Shown here: positions 23,669 through 32,009 of the stretch, in pieces | Position numbering within the stretch: the first letter of the stretch is position 1 | How the letters are laid out: each line of letters opens with the position of its first letter | Source of the DNA: CAZWDL01 sp964632995 | GTDB lineage: Bacteria > Bacteroidota > Bacteroidia > Chitinophagales > Saprospiraceae | Direction of reading: 5' to 3' | Assembly (NCBI GenBank): GCA_964632995.1 | Contig: CAZWDL010000074.1 | Span: forward strand, 1 to 36,884 | Length of the DNA stretch: 36,884 nucleotides | Translations under genes and position numbers: made by a program | Notes under the pieces: generated by a model | Told to the model about the DNA's origin: nothing | Database searches by the model: none | What the model saw: the letters and a program-made list of their open reading frames with translations, nothing else

Positions 23669-26251
23669 ATGAACCGAATGCCCCGATATTGCCCGGTGAT
23701 TAATTTCCTGTTTCTGCCCCTCCTTTTGTCGGGATGGCAGATCTCCACCGCTCAACCTCTTATCCGGCTAGCCGGCATCGTCGTCGATGCGCGTAACGGC
23801 GATGCGCTGTCCTATGCCAATGTCGCCGTTCCGGGCACGGATATCGGCGCCACCACCGAAGAGGATGGCCGCTTTGAGCTGATGGTGGAAGTGCGACCGG
23901 ATTCTTTGGCCGCCTCCTATGTCGGCTACCAACCTTTGCAGATTGCGCTGGCTGATGCCGAACTGGAAAACCTCCGCTTTGAGCTTTCCCCCGAAGCCTT
24001 CGAGCTACAGGAGGTGACGGTGCGGGAGCGCCGCAAGCGGTACCGGCGCAAGGACAACCCCGCCCTGGCGCTCATTCGTCAGGTGATCGCGCACAAGGAT
24101 TCCAACCGCCTGAGTGCGCAGCCTTATTATCAATACGAAAAGTACGAAAAGGTAGAGCTGGACGTCAGTAATCTCCCCCGGCAGTTGATGGAAAGCAAGG
24201 CGCTTCGTTCGGTGGATTTTATTTTTGATCATATGGATACGCTGGAGAACGGTAAAAACATCCTGCCCTTTTTCCTGCAGGAAAGTAAATCTACCGTCTA
24301 TTACCGCCGGAATCCGGAGGACCGCAAGGAGTACCGCGAGGCGCTAAAGGTGACCAATCTGGACGACTACGTCACGGATGCCTCGCTGTACAAGCTCACG
24401 CAGCGCCTCTACCAGGACGTGAATGTTTACGAAAATACGATCTGGCTCTTCGACCAGAAATTCACCAGTCCGCTGGGCGTCGTCGCACCCAGCTTCTACC
24501 GCTATTACCTGCTGGACACCCTGGAAATGAAGGGCCGGCCGGTGATCAATCTGGGCTTCATTCCCGCCAATAAATACGACCTGGGCTTCGAAGGCAACCT
24601 CTTTATTGCGATGGACTCCACCTACCGCGTGCTGGGCGTCGATATGGGGATTTTGCCTTACGCCAATCTCAATTTTGTAAAGAACCTGCGCATCAAACAG
24701 GAATTTACCGGACAGGATAGTCTATGGGTGCGCCGCCGCGATGAGGTCAAGGTCGAATACCTGATATCGGAAAAACTCATGGGCCTTTACGGTAAAAAGA
24801 CGACGATCTATTCCAACTATCGCTTCATAGAACCGGCTGATCCGCAGGTGTTCGAAGCGGTGGGGCAATCGATCGCCCTGCCCGAAGAGAGCCAACGACA
24901 GCCCGATTACTGGGAAGCGGAACGGCCGGAGCCCCTGAGTAGTGAGGAGGCGGCGATCTATGAGATGGTGGATTCTCTAAAAGAGGTGCCGCTTGTCAAG
25001 GCTACCGCTACAATGACCCGCCTCTTCAGCTCAGGCTACTTCCCGGCGGGGCCGGTTTATGTAGGCCCCATCTACAACGCGCTCAGCTACAACGAGGTGG
25101 AAGGGTGGCGGGTTCGCCTTGGCGGCAAAACCAACCAGCGCTTTCACGACCAGCTGCATCTGCGGGGCTACCTGGCCTACGGTTTCGATGACCGGCGACT
25201 AAAATACAGCGGGATGCTTCGCTATGCACTCGAAGACCGGTACCGGGATTTTCCCCGTCACTTCCTGTCTTTTCTCGTTGAACGCGACAACCAGTTTCCG
25301 GGGCAGTTTTTTCAGTTTGTGGAGGGCGATAACCTTTTCCTTTCCTTCCGGACGGGGCAGGCCAATAAGATGATCGCCTATCAGCAGTACCAGCTCAATT
25401 ATCATCGGGAGTTTCCGGGCAACCTCTTCGCCAATTTCCTGGTTCAACACCGGTCTCAGGCCGCGGCCGGCGCCTTCAGCTTTGAACTGTCGGACGAAAA
25501 TACCGGCGCCACCCGCTCGCTCAATAAGATAACGACGGCGGAAACAGGCGTGGTGCTGCAGTACGCTCCCAATGCAGAGCTGTACGAAAGCGTTCACTTT
25601 CGCTACCCCATGCCCAATCGCTATCCCATTTTGGAGCTGACCTACCTCGGCGCCTGGAAAGGGCCGCTAAACGGCGACTACGCTTTTCAGGCTCTGGACC
25701 TGGGCGTCACCAAGCGCTTCTATATGGCGGCCTTCGGTTTTACGGATGCTTATCTCAATGTCGGGAAAGTGTGGGCCGATGGAGTGCCCTACGTATTGCT
25801 GAATATTCCCAACTCCAACCAGAGCTATGCCTTCCTGCCCCGCGCTTACAACCTGATGAACTTTATGGAATTTGTCACGGATGAGTATGCCGGCTTTCAT
25901 CTCACTCATCAATTCAATGGCTTCCTTTTTAACAAAATCCCCCTTATCCGGCGATTCAAATGGCGGGCTATCGGCGGCGTGAAAATCCTCTACGGCAACC
26001 TGACGGAGGGCAACAAACCCACCAGGAATCCAGGGTTGGTGCAGTTTCCCGTGTCGGAGGAAGGCGTAGCGGAGACCTACGCACTGACCAATACCCCGTA
26101 TATGGAATGGAGCGTCGGCATTTCCAACATCCTGAAAGTTTTCCGCATCGATTACGTCAAACGCGTGACTTATCTGCATCACCCGAATTTGCCCAGGGCT
26201 TTCGGGATGAAAGGGGCAGGAGTGAAACTGGGGATGGAACTGCGGTTTTAG
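23669..26251 (+). CDS. DUF5686 outer-membrane protein with CarboxypepD-reg-like domain
   Basis: An 860-residue protein with an N-terminal signal (about 1-30, ending ISTAQ). A carboxypeptidase-regulatory-like beta domain follows (about 33-110, LAGIVVDARNGDALSYANVA and GATTEEDGRFEL), then a long region of alternating aromatic strands to the C-terminus. This order is that of the DUF5686 family of Bacteroidota, predicted outer-membrane beta-barrels of unknown role. The chain ends in an aromatic residue (MELRF), as expected of a barrel inserted by the Bam machinery. There is no TonB plug, and no SusD partner nearby. The ATG at 23678 is an alternative start. Its stop codon lies 5 bp from the stop of the convergent sulfotransferase. 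Confidence 0.85.
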   Translation: MNRMPRYCPVINFLFLPLLLSGWQISTAQPLIRLAGIVVDARNGDALSYANVAVPGTDIGATTEEDGRFELMVEVRPDSLAASYVGYQPLQIALADAELENLRFELSPEAFELQEVTVRERRKRYRRKDNPALALIRQVIAHKDSNRLSAQPYYQYEKYEKVELDVSNLPRQLMESKALRSVDFIFDHMDTLENGKNILPFFLQESKSTVYYRRNPEDRKEYREALKVTNLDDYVTDASLYKLTQRLYQDVNVYENTIWLFDQKFTSPLGVVAPSFYRYYLLDTLEMKGRPVINLGFIPANKYDLGFEGNLFIAMDSTYRVLGVDMGILPYANLNFVKNLRIKQEFTGQDSLWVRRRDEVKVEYLISEKLMGLYGKKTTIYSNYRFIEPADPQVFEAVGQSIALPEESQRQPDYWEAERPEPLSSEEAAIYEMVDSLKEVPLVKATATMTRLFSSGYFPAGPVYVGPIYNALSYNEVEGWRVRLGGKTNQRFHDQLHLRGYLAYGFDDRRLKYSGMLRYALEDRYRDFPRHFLSFLVERDNQFPGQFFQFVEGDNLFLSFRTGQANKMIAYQQYQLNYHREFPGNLFANFLVQHRSQAAAGAFSFELSDENTGATRSLNKITTAETGVVLQYAPNAELYESVHFRYPMPNRYPILELTYLGAWKGPLNGDYAFQALDLGVTKRFYMAAFGFTDAYLNVGKVWADGVPYVLLNIPNSNQSYAFLPRAYNLMNFMEFVTDEYAGFHLTHQFNGFLFNKIPLIRRFKWRAIGGVKILYGNLTEGNKPTRNPGLVQFPVSEEGVAETYALTNTPYMEWSVGISNILKVFRIDYVKRVTYLHHPNLPRAFGMKGAGVKLGMELRF

Positions 26252-26256
26252 GGGCT

Positions 26257-27354
26257 TCAACTCCATCTATCCATTGCAAACCCCCACTCTCGTTTTAATT
26301 CACGTATTTCCTCCTCCGGAATATCGTACTCGCTCTTTTGGTAAGACTTAATTTGCTGCTTGTTGAGATACTGCTCAAACTGCTTTGAAACAGAACTAAA
26401 GTCTCCCAGCTCGAAGCGATTGTACATGGCGGCCAGGTGTTCCATGGGATGATTGACCATATCTTCGTAGCTGACCTCGTAGAGCTGATGCTGTGGCACG
26501 AGGGTGCGCTCGTCGAGGTAGGTTTGCATGAGATCTTTGTAAATCCAGATGATGTCTTTTTTTACCTGTTGAAAGTCGTAGTCCTGTAGTTGGAAGACGG
26601 GCAAAACGTTGCGATAGAGCTTTTGAGTGGAGGGGTATACTTCCAGCGGATCCCGGTAGATGAAGAGGAAGCGGGCATCGGGAAACAGCTCCAGTAACGC
26701 ATTTATTCTGGCGGTATTGGAGGGGCTTTTCAGCAAAAGTCGCTTGCCGCCGTGATGAAGGGTCGTTTTGGTGAGCAGGGCGAGATAGGCCCTTTCCCAA
26801 TTCTGACGCTCCTTATCGGAAAGCCCCTCCAGCTTGACCATGCGATTGTATATTTCCCGGATGCGACGGGGAAAATGCCAGGCGTGATAATAGGAATGTG
26901 GTCCGTAGTTAACCATCGCCATCTCTTCTTCCTGCGGGCTTTGCATGTATAGGCGCATATCGTCCATCGGGCGGGTGGGCGGCATTATCTTGTCGGTCAG
27001 GTACGGATAGAGAGCATTGGTCATAAAGGAATGCGGGAAAATACTTTGCACCGTGGTCACGTAGCCGAACTGCTCATCCTGGCTGAGTAAGTTGTGCAAA
27101 AAAGTGGTGCCGCTGCGCCAGTGTCCGATGATGAATACCGGAGCCGGGTGGATCTGCGTTTCGCGCAGGCGCCGCCGCAGCCGCCGGTCTTCGTACCATT
27201 GAAAGGGCGTACTCAGGAAGGTGATGCTACTCACTGTCAGCAGGCGCAGCCAGTATTTGGAGGAAGTTTCGCCAGGGTAGGCCTGTAACAGACGCAGCCA
27301 CCCCGAAAAACGGTTGCCGATGGCCGGTGTCAGAAAAGTTGGAATTTGTCTCAT
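26257..27354 (-). CDS. Sulfotransferase family protein
   Basis: A 365-residue protein of the PAPS-dependent sulfotransferase fold. The 5'-phosphosulfate loop is GHWRSGTTFLHNLL (about residues 57-70), and the 3'-phosphate motif is RFLFIYRDPLEVYPS (about 225-240), preceded by LLLKSPSNTARI. The N-terminal 25 residues are moderately hydrophobic but not a clear signal peptide. It would transfer sulfate from PAPS to an unknown acceptor (glycan, lipid or small molecule). It is divergent from the FAD dehydrogenase across 121 bp, and convergent with the DUF5686 gene with a 5-bp gap. No PAPS-producing genes are in view. Confidence 0.85.
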   Translation of the reverse strand: MRQIPTFLTPAIGNRFSGWLRLLQAYPGETSSKYWLRLLTVSSITFLSTPFQWYEDRRLRRRLRETQIHPAPVFIIGHWRSGTTFLHNLLSQDEQFGYVTTVQSIFPHSFMTNALYPYLTDKIMPPTRPMDDMRLYMQSPQEEEMAMVNYGPHSYYHAWHFPRRIREIYNRMVKLEGLSDKERQNWERAYLALLTKTTLHHGGKRLLLKSPSNTARINALLELFPDARFLFIYRDPLEVYPSTQKLYRNVLPVFQLQDYDFQQVKKDIIWIYKDLMQTYLDERTLVPQHQLYEVSYEDMVNHPMEHLAAMYNRFELGDFSSVSKQFEQYLNKQQIKSYQKSEYDIPEEEIRELKREWGFAMDRWS

Positions 27355-27448
27355 AGAGGCTTTGGTAATCCTGATTTCTTAACAATACAGGAAGCAAAAT
27401 AGATAGCGATGATCGCGAATTTTACCAGGATTGCCAATCTTTTGATTA

Positions 27449-27472
27449 TTTTAAGTTTTGCAAAACTTAAAA
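27449..27472. promoter_or_regulatory. Perfect 24-bp palindrome before the FAD dehydrogenase
   Basis: TTTTAAGTTTTG (27449-27460) is followed directly by its exact reverse complement (27461-27472), with no spacer. The palindrome ends 3 bp before the ATG at 27476. It could be an operator for a dimeric repressor, or an mRNA hairpin closing the start site. It lies in the 121-bp gap shared with the divergent sulfotransferase gene. Confidence 0.65.
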
Positions 27473-27475
27473 CCG

Positions 27476-29107
27476 ATGAGCGACCAACACTACCAGGCTG
27501 ATGCAATTGTCGTAGGCGGCGGCATTGCGGGCATCATCGCTGCGCTGGAAATACTGGACCAGGGGAAAAGCGTTGTCCTGCTGGACCGCGATAAGGAATC
27601 GGAGCTTGGCGGATTGGCGCGCTGGGCATTCGGCGGCATGTTTTTTGTCGACAGCCCCATCCAGCGCAAGCGGGGCATTAAAGACAGCCTGGACCTGGCG
27701 ATGCGCGACTGGTGGAGCTTCGCCGAATTCGACGAGGGGGAGTTCTGGGGAAAAAAATGGGCCGAGCAATTTATCCACCACACTACGCCGCATGCTTACC
27801 ATTGGTTGAAACAATACGGCATCAAGTTCTTTCCGGTAGTACACTGGGTGGAGCGCGGCCTCCTGCAGCCCGGCAACTCCGTGCCCCGGTTCCACTTGCT
27901 GTGGGGAACCGGCTACGAGTTGGTTCGCGTCTTTGGTGGGCGCCTGAAAGAGCAGGCCCGCTCCGGTAAACTGCAACTCCATTTTCGGCACCGGGTAACG
28001 GACCTGCTTACGGAAGGAAAAGCGGTGACCGGGGTACGCGGTACGAATGAAGAGAGCGGCGTCGAATTCACCGCCGACGGCGAGGTGGTTGTCATTGCCA
28101 CCGGCGGGATCAACGGCAGTATTGAGCGGCTGAAAGAAAACTGGTACCCGGCCTGGGGCAGCCCTCCGGAGGTAATTCTCAACGGGTCGCACGAATACGC
28201 CGTCGGGGACCTGCACAACGCGGCCGGGCGCGTCAACGCCCAGGTCGTCAACCTGGAGAAGCAATGGAATTACGCCGCCGGCATCCATCATCCGGAGCCG
28301 CGCATGCCCAACCACGGCATTAGTCTGGTACCCTGCAAATCGGCCCTGTGGACCAACTACCGGGGCAAACGCATGGGTCCCATGCCGCTCATTACCGCCT
28401 ATGATACGCGATACCTCGTCGAGCGTATTTGTCAGGAAGAAAAAAAATACTCCTGGCAGATCCTCAACCGGAAGATCGCTAATAAGGAGTTCGCCATCTC
28501 CGGCTCCGAGCACAATCCGGCGGTGCGCGATAAGAAACTATTTCAGTTTATCAAAAATATCCTTTTCGGCAATAAAAAACTAGTGCAGGAAGTCATCGAA
28601 ACCTGTGAGGATATCGTCGTGGCCGGCTCCGTCGAAGAACTCGTCGACAAGATGAATACCCTCACCGGCGACAACGACGTGGACGCCCAGCTGCTGCGGG
28701 ATTCTATAGAGCGCTACGACGCGAACATCGACCGGGGCAAGAGTTACCACAATGATGAGCAGCTGCGCCGCATCGCCCACGCCAGGCAGTACCGCGGCGA
28801 CCGGGTGCGTACCTGCAAGTTTCAGAAAATCGACGATCCCAAAGCGTATCCGCTGATCGCTATCCGAGAGTTCATCCTCTCCCGCAAATCCCTGGGCGGC
28901 ATACAAACCGACCTGCAGAGCCACGTGCTGAGCAAAGCGGTCAATGGTAAACAGGAGCCCATCCACGGTCTCTACGCCATAGGAGAGGCAGCGGGTTTTG
29001 GTGGTGGCGGCATGCACGGACTACGGGCGCTGGAGGGAACTTTCCTGTCGGGCTGCGTCATCACCGCCCGCGTGGCGGCCAAAGCGATTGGCGGGGGGCA
29101 GCTGTAG
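27476..29107 (+). CDS. FAD-binding dehydrogenase (ketosteroid-dehydrogenase-like)
   Basis: A 543-residue flavoprotein. The N-terminal dinucleotide fold has GGGIAG at residues 14-19 and ends with LLDRD. The C-terminal FAD segment is YAIGEAAGFGGGGMHGLRALEG, with GSFLSG-like closing (here GTFLSG). This arrangement is that of the FAD_binding_2 family near 3-ketosteroid-1-dehydrogenase and fumarate-reductase flavoproteins. Many genomes label this form FAD-binding dehydrogenase of unknown substrate. It is cytoplasmic, with no Tat signal. I chose ATG 27476 rather than a TTG at 27458, which lies inside the palindrome. The fucosidase gene follows 46 bp downstream on the same strand and may share a transcript. 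Confidence 0.85.
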   Translation: MSDQHYQADAIVVGGGIAGIIAALEILDQGKSVVLLDRDKESELGGLARWAFGGMFFVDSPIQRKRGIKDSLDLAMRDWWSFAEFDEGEFWGKKWAEQFIHHTTPHAYHWLKQYGIKFFPVVHWVERGLLQPGNSVPRFHLLWGTGYELVRVFGGRLKEQARSGKLQLHFRHRVTDLLTEGKAVTGVRGTNEESGVEFTADGEVVVIATGGINGSIERLKENWYPAWGSPPEVILNGSHEYAVGDLHNAAGRVNAQVVNLEKQWNYAAGIHHPEPRMPNHGISLVPCKSALWTNYRGKRMGPMPLITAYDTRYLVERICQEEKKYSWQILNRKIANKEFAISGSEHNPAVRDKKLFQFIKNILFGNKKLVQEVIETCEDIVVAGSVEELVDKMNTLTGDNDVDAQLLRDSIERYDANIDRGKSYHNDEQLRRIAHARQYRGDRVRTCKFQKIDDPKAYPLIAIREFILSRKSLGGIQTDLQSHVLSKAVNGKQEPIHGLYAIGEAAGFGGGGMHGLRALEGTFLSGCVITARVAAKAIGGGQL

Positions 29108-29153
29108 CCCTCCATCCAGTAGTAAAAACTTTACATCTGAACCACTTTGCAAT

Positions 29154-30965
29154 ATGCAACACAAACTCCCACACCTTCCGAAAATATCTATCCTCATCCT
29201 TCTGTACTTTCTGGCAGCTCCGCTCTGCGCCCAGGAAGAAGTATCCAGCTGGGAAGCCCTCCGCGCACGCCCCTACCCGCAGTGGTTCGAGGAGGCCAAG
29301 CTGGGGATCTTTATCCACTGGGGGCTCTACTCCGTACCGGCCTACAGCGGAAAGGAGCAATACGCCGAGTGGTTTCTGCGGGGCTTGCAAACGGGCGATT
29401 CCCTGCGCAGCAACTTCGTCGACCGCGTGTACGGCGAGGATTTTGAATACCGGGATTTTGCCCCGATGTTCAAGGCGGAACTGTTCGATCCCACGGAATG
29501 GGCCGGCCTGTTTCGCCGGGCGGGCGCCCGATACGTCTTGCTGGTGTCCAAACACCACGACGGCTACTGCCTCTGGCCTAGCGAGTACGCGGAAGGCTGG
29601 AATAGTATGGATGTGGGACCGCGACGCGACCTGGTAGGCGAACTGACGAATGCGGTGCGCGACGAAGGGCTGCGCATGGGCCTGTACTACTCCCTGGCGG
29701 AATGGAACAATCCGTTGTACAGTTGGTACAACGACCCGGAGGAAAAGGTGCACCGCTACGTAGAGGAATACATGGTCCCGCAGTTCAAGGAATTGATCGG
29801 AAACTATAAGCCCAGCGTGCTCTTCACCGACGGCGAGTGGTCGCATCCGGCGGAAACCTGGCAAGCCCGTGAGCTCATCAGCTGGTACTACAAGACAGTA
29901 GGTCCCGAAGCTATCGTCAACAATCGCTGGGGCCACGGCAGCGACATCGGCTTCCTGACGCCGGAGTACAGCGCCGGCCTGGAGGTGAGAGAACGCCCCT
30001 GGGCGGAGGTCCGGGGACTGGGGCGCTCCTTCGGTCTGAACCGCAACGAAACGCTCGACGCCTACATGACGCCGGAAGAACTCGTTCACTTTTTTGCGAA
30101 AGCAGTAGCCCACGGCGGGGGTATCATTATCAATGTCGGACCCAAAGCCGACGGACAGATTCCCCTGCTGCAGCAGGAGCGACTGCTACAACTCGGCGAA
30201 TGGCTGGAGACCAACGGCGAAGGTATCTATGGATCCAAGGCCTGGAAAAAAACGGCCGAACAACGACCCGTGACCCTCCAGCGTGTCGATCCGGTGATTG
30301 ACTTCAACTGGGTGCGTAATACGCCGGGGCGGCCCATCCTGGAAGATCACTTTTCAGCTACCTGGACGGGCTTCATCCAGCCCCGCTACTCCGAGGAATA
30401 TCTGTTCGAGGCCGAAGCTGATGATTACGTGCGGGTATACGTAAATGGAGAACTGGTGATTGACGAATGGGAAAAAGAAACGGAGGACTCAGAAAGTAAT
30501 GTCATGGAGAGCGAAACGGGGAGCAGCGCCGGCGGCCGCATCCGGCTGAAAGCCGGTAGGAAATACCCCATTCAGGTAGAGTACCGGGAGGAGAAACAAA
30601 ACGCCCGGCTGCAGCTCTTCTGGTCGAGTGACAGTCAGTTAAAGGAGATCGTCCCCCAATCGCAACTCTTCTCTAAGGTAGGCAAAAGCCAGGCCTACGG
30701 CCTTCCGGGCGTTTACGCCTCCCTGAAACCCTACCTCGTTTATACGGTCAACAACGACAAGCTCTACGCCATCTCGCTGGAATGGCCGGGTGACACCCTC
30801 ACTTTATCCCCGGAACTGGAACAGGCGCCCGAACGCATCAGCCTGCTCGGCCGCGAGGGGGAATTGCCCTGGCGCTACGAAAACGGTGAACTGCACATCG
30901 ATCTCAGCGAGCTGGGCTACACCGATGTGCCCGGAAAGTACGCCTGGGTGTTCAGGATCGAATGA
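29154..30965 (+). CDS. Secreted GH29 alpha-L-fucosidase with PA14-like module
   Basis: A 603-residue protein with a signal peptide (ISILILLYFLAAPLCAQ). The GH29 catalytic barrel spans about residues 28-350: KLGIFIHWGLYSVPAY, SKHHDGYCLWPS, and nucleophile candidate D226 in VLFTDGEWSH. It releases alpha-L-fucose from glycans. A PA14-like sandwich follows at about 385-510 (ATWTGFIQPRYSEEYLFEAE, DDYVRVYVNGELVIDEW), then a short C-terminal beta domain. The PA14 module probably binds carbohydrate. The ATG at 29154 is chosen for the signal peptide; the frame is open upstream to 28998 within the FAD dehydrogenase gene. It sits with the esterase and GH3 genes in a loosely glycan-degrading neighbourhood, without Sus genes. 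Confidence 0.93.
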   Translation: MQHKLPHLPKISILILLYFLAAPLCAQEEVSSWEALRARPYPQWFEEAKLGIFIHWGLYSVPAYSGKEQYAEWFLRGLQTGDSLRSNFVDRVYGEDFEYRDFAPMFKAELFDPTEWAGLFRRAGARYVLLVSKHHDGYCLWPSEYAEGWNSMDVGPRRDLVGELTNAVRDEGLRMGLYYSLAEWNNPLYSWYNDPEEKVHRYVEEYMVPQFKELIGNYKPSVLFTDGEWSHPAETWQARELISWYYKTVGPEAIVNNRWGHGSDIGFLTPEYSAGLEVRERPWAEVRGLGRSFGLNRNETLDAYMTPEELVHFFAKAVAHGGGIIINVGPKADGQIPLLQQERLLQLGEWLETNGEGIYGSKAWKKTAEQRPVTLQRVDPVIDFNWVRNTPGRPILEDHFSATWTGFIQPRYSEEYLFEAEADDYVRVYVNGELVIDEWEKETEDSESNVMESETGSSAGGRIRLKAGRKYPIQVEYREEKQNARLQLFWSSDSQLKEIVPQSQLFSKVGKSQAYGLPGVYASLKPYLVYTVNNDKLYAISLEWPGDTLTLSPELEQAPERISLLGREGELPWRYENGELHIDLSELGYTDVPGKYAWVFRIE

Positions 30966-31079
30966 ATGCCAAGCGAAAAGACCAACCATGTTGTCATGGA
31001 AGAAGCACCAACCAACTGATTAATCAAAGAATTGCCCGAAAAAATTACTTTGACGGTATTGGAGCTCTCTTTCAAACCT

Positions 31080-31137
31080 GACTTCCGACTTCCGACTTCC
31101 CACTTCCCACTTCCGACTTCCGGCTTCCGACTTAGAA
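31080..31137 (-). repeat. Heptanucleotide tandem array (GACTTCC strand)
   Basis: Eight tandem units of GACTTCC/CACTTCC on the plus strand, ending GACTTAG just before the lipoprotein stop codon. Read on the minus strand it has the same CTAAGTC edge followed by GGAAG units as the array at 5887, so both arrays start right after a stop codon in the same orientation relative to the gene. Confidence 0.9.
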
Positions 31138-31704
31138 TCATTCCCCCGTCACTCTCCCCCTGATATTCCAGTTAATGCTTTCGCCGGAAATCTGCCGGTA
31201 AGTAGACCACTGCTGCTCACTGTCGCGGTAAAGCCAGTCACCATCGCTCCGGGCGGGACCATCGTCACAGCCGATAGACTGCTGAGTCCCACTATGGGTC
31301 ACCCCTATGCTAATCCAGAGATCTTTACCCGTGATATCGATGGGGTTGCGGATTTCGTGGGCATTCCAGCTAAAGGGGCGAAGGCTGTTGCTGACAGTAG
31401 CCGAGTACAATACGTTTCCGGGAGTATTGGCGCCGCCCTCGTCGTAAATTCTGATCGTACAGTTCTGAGGCAGGTTGGCCATAAAGAAATTGACTTCGAT
31501 GAGTTTGCGTCCGACGTAATCGGAGAGTTCGGTGGAGGTGAACCGGGCGGCCGCTTCGTAGTCGCCTGCCGGCAGAACAGGAGCCGTCTGGTTAGGTCCG
31601 TCGTAGTGAATCGTGTTTTCCAAACCAAAATCCTCCTCATCCTCGGAACAAGCGCTTAAACCAATCGCTATTATTGTAAAGAAAAGAATAGTCCATTTAT
31701 TCAT
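31138..31704 (-). CDS. Small unknown lipoprotein
   Basis: A 188-residue lipoprotein: the signal MNKWTILFFTIIAIGLSAC ends in a lipobox (LSAC), followed by acidic SEDEED, which favours export to the cell surface in Bacteroidota. The mature part is beta-rich (KLIEVNFFMANLPQNCTIRIYDEG, KDLWISIGVTHSG). It resembles the jelly-roll-like domains seen after peptidases or in adhesins, but I cannot name the family. It has two further Cys, which could form a disulfide. The ATG at 31704 was chosen for the lipobox; an upstream start at 31755 would add 17 residues. It is divergent from the cupredoxin/CHRD gene. Confidence 0.75.
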   Translation of the reverse strand: MNKWTILFFTIIAIGLSACSEDEEDFGLENTIHYDGPNQTAPVLPAGDYEAAARFTSTELSDYVGRKLIEVNFFMANLPQNCTIRIYDEGGANTPGNVLYSATVSNSLRPFSWNAHEIRNPIDITGKDLWISIGVTHSGTQQSIGCDDGPARSDGDWLYRDSEQQWSTYRQISGESINWNIRGRVTGE

Positions 31705-32009
31705 ATTGCTGAATGTTGTTGATGTCTTCTGCAAATATGGGAAGCAAAGAGCCAAAAAACATTTAAAGGCATGTTAAATACTTTGCAGAACGCAAAAAAA
31801 ATCGTCCTTTTTGCTCAACATCACAGGCAACCGATTATTACTTATATGTGTACAGCTAATTGAAGCAACATAGAAAAAGGCATTTCCGGAAAGCAATACG
31901 CTCCCAGTCTAGATAACATGAACACACTAAGACGACCTTGATTGCTACAGCATTCAAAGATCCTTCTGTTGCTTTTACTCAACCTATTTTTCATATCAAA
32001 CCTATAGAA
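31705..32009. other. Divergent promoter region
   Basis: A 305-bp AT-rich gap between the lipoprotein and the cupredoxin/CHRD gene. It must hold both promoters; a TATATGTG (7 of 8 to TAnnTTTG) lies near 31842 on the plus strand, but no well-spaced -33 box was found. There is no credible gene in it. Confidence 0.4.

Noticed and set aside
31938..32009. Longer TTG start for the cupredoxin/CHRD gene
   Set aside because: It would place 24 residues before a clear signal peptide.
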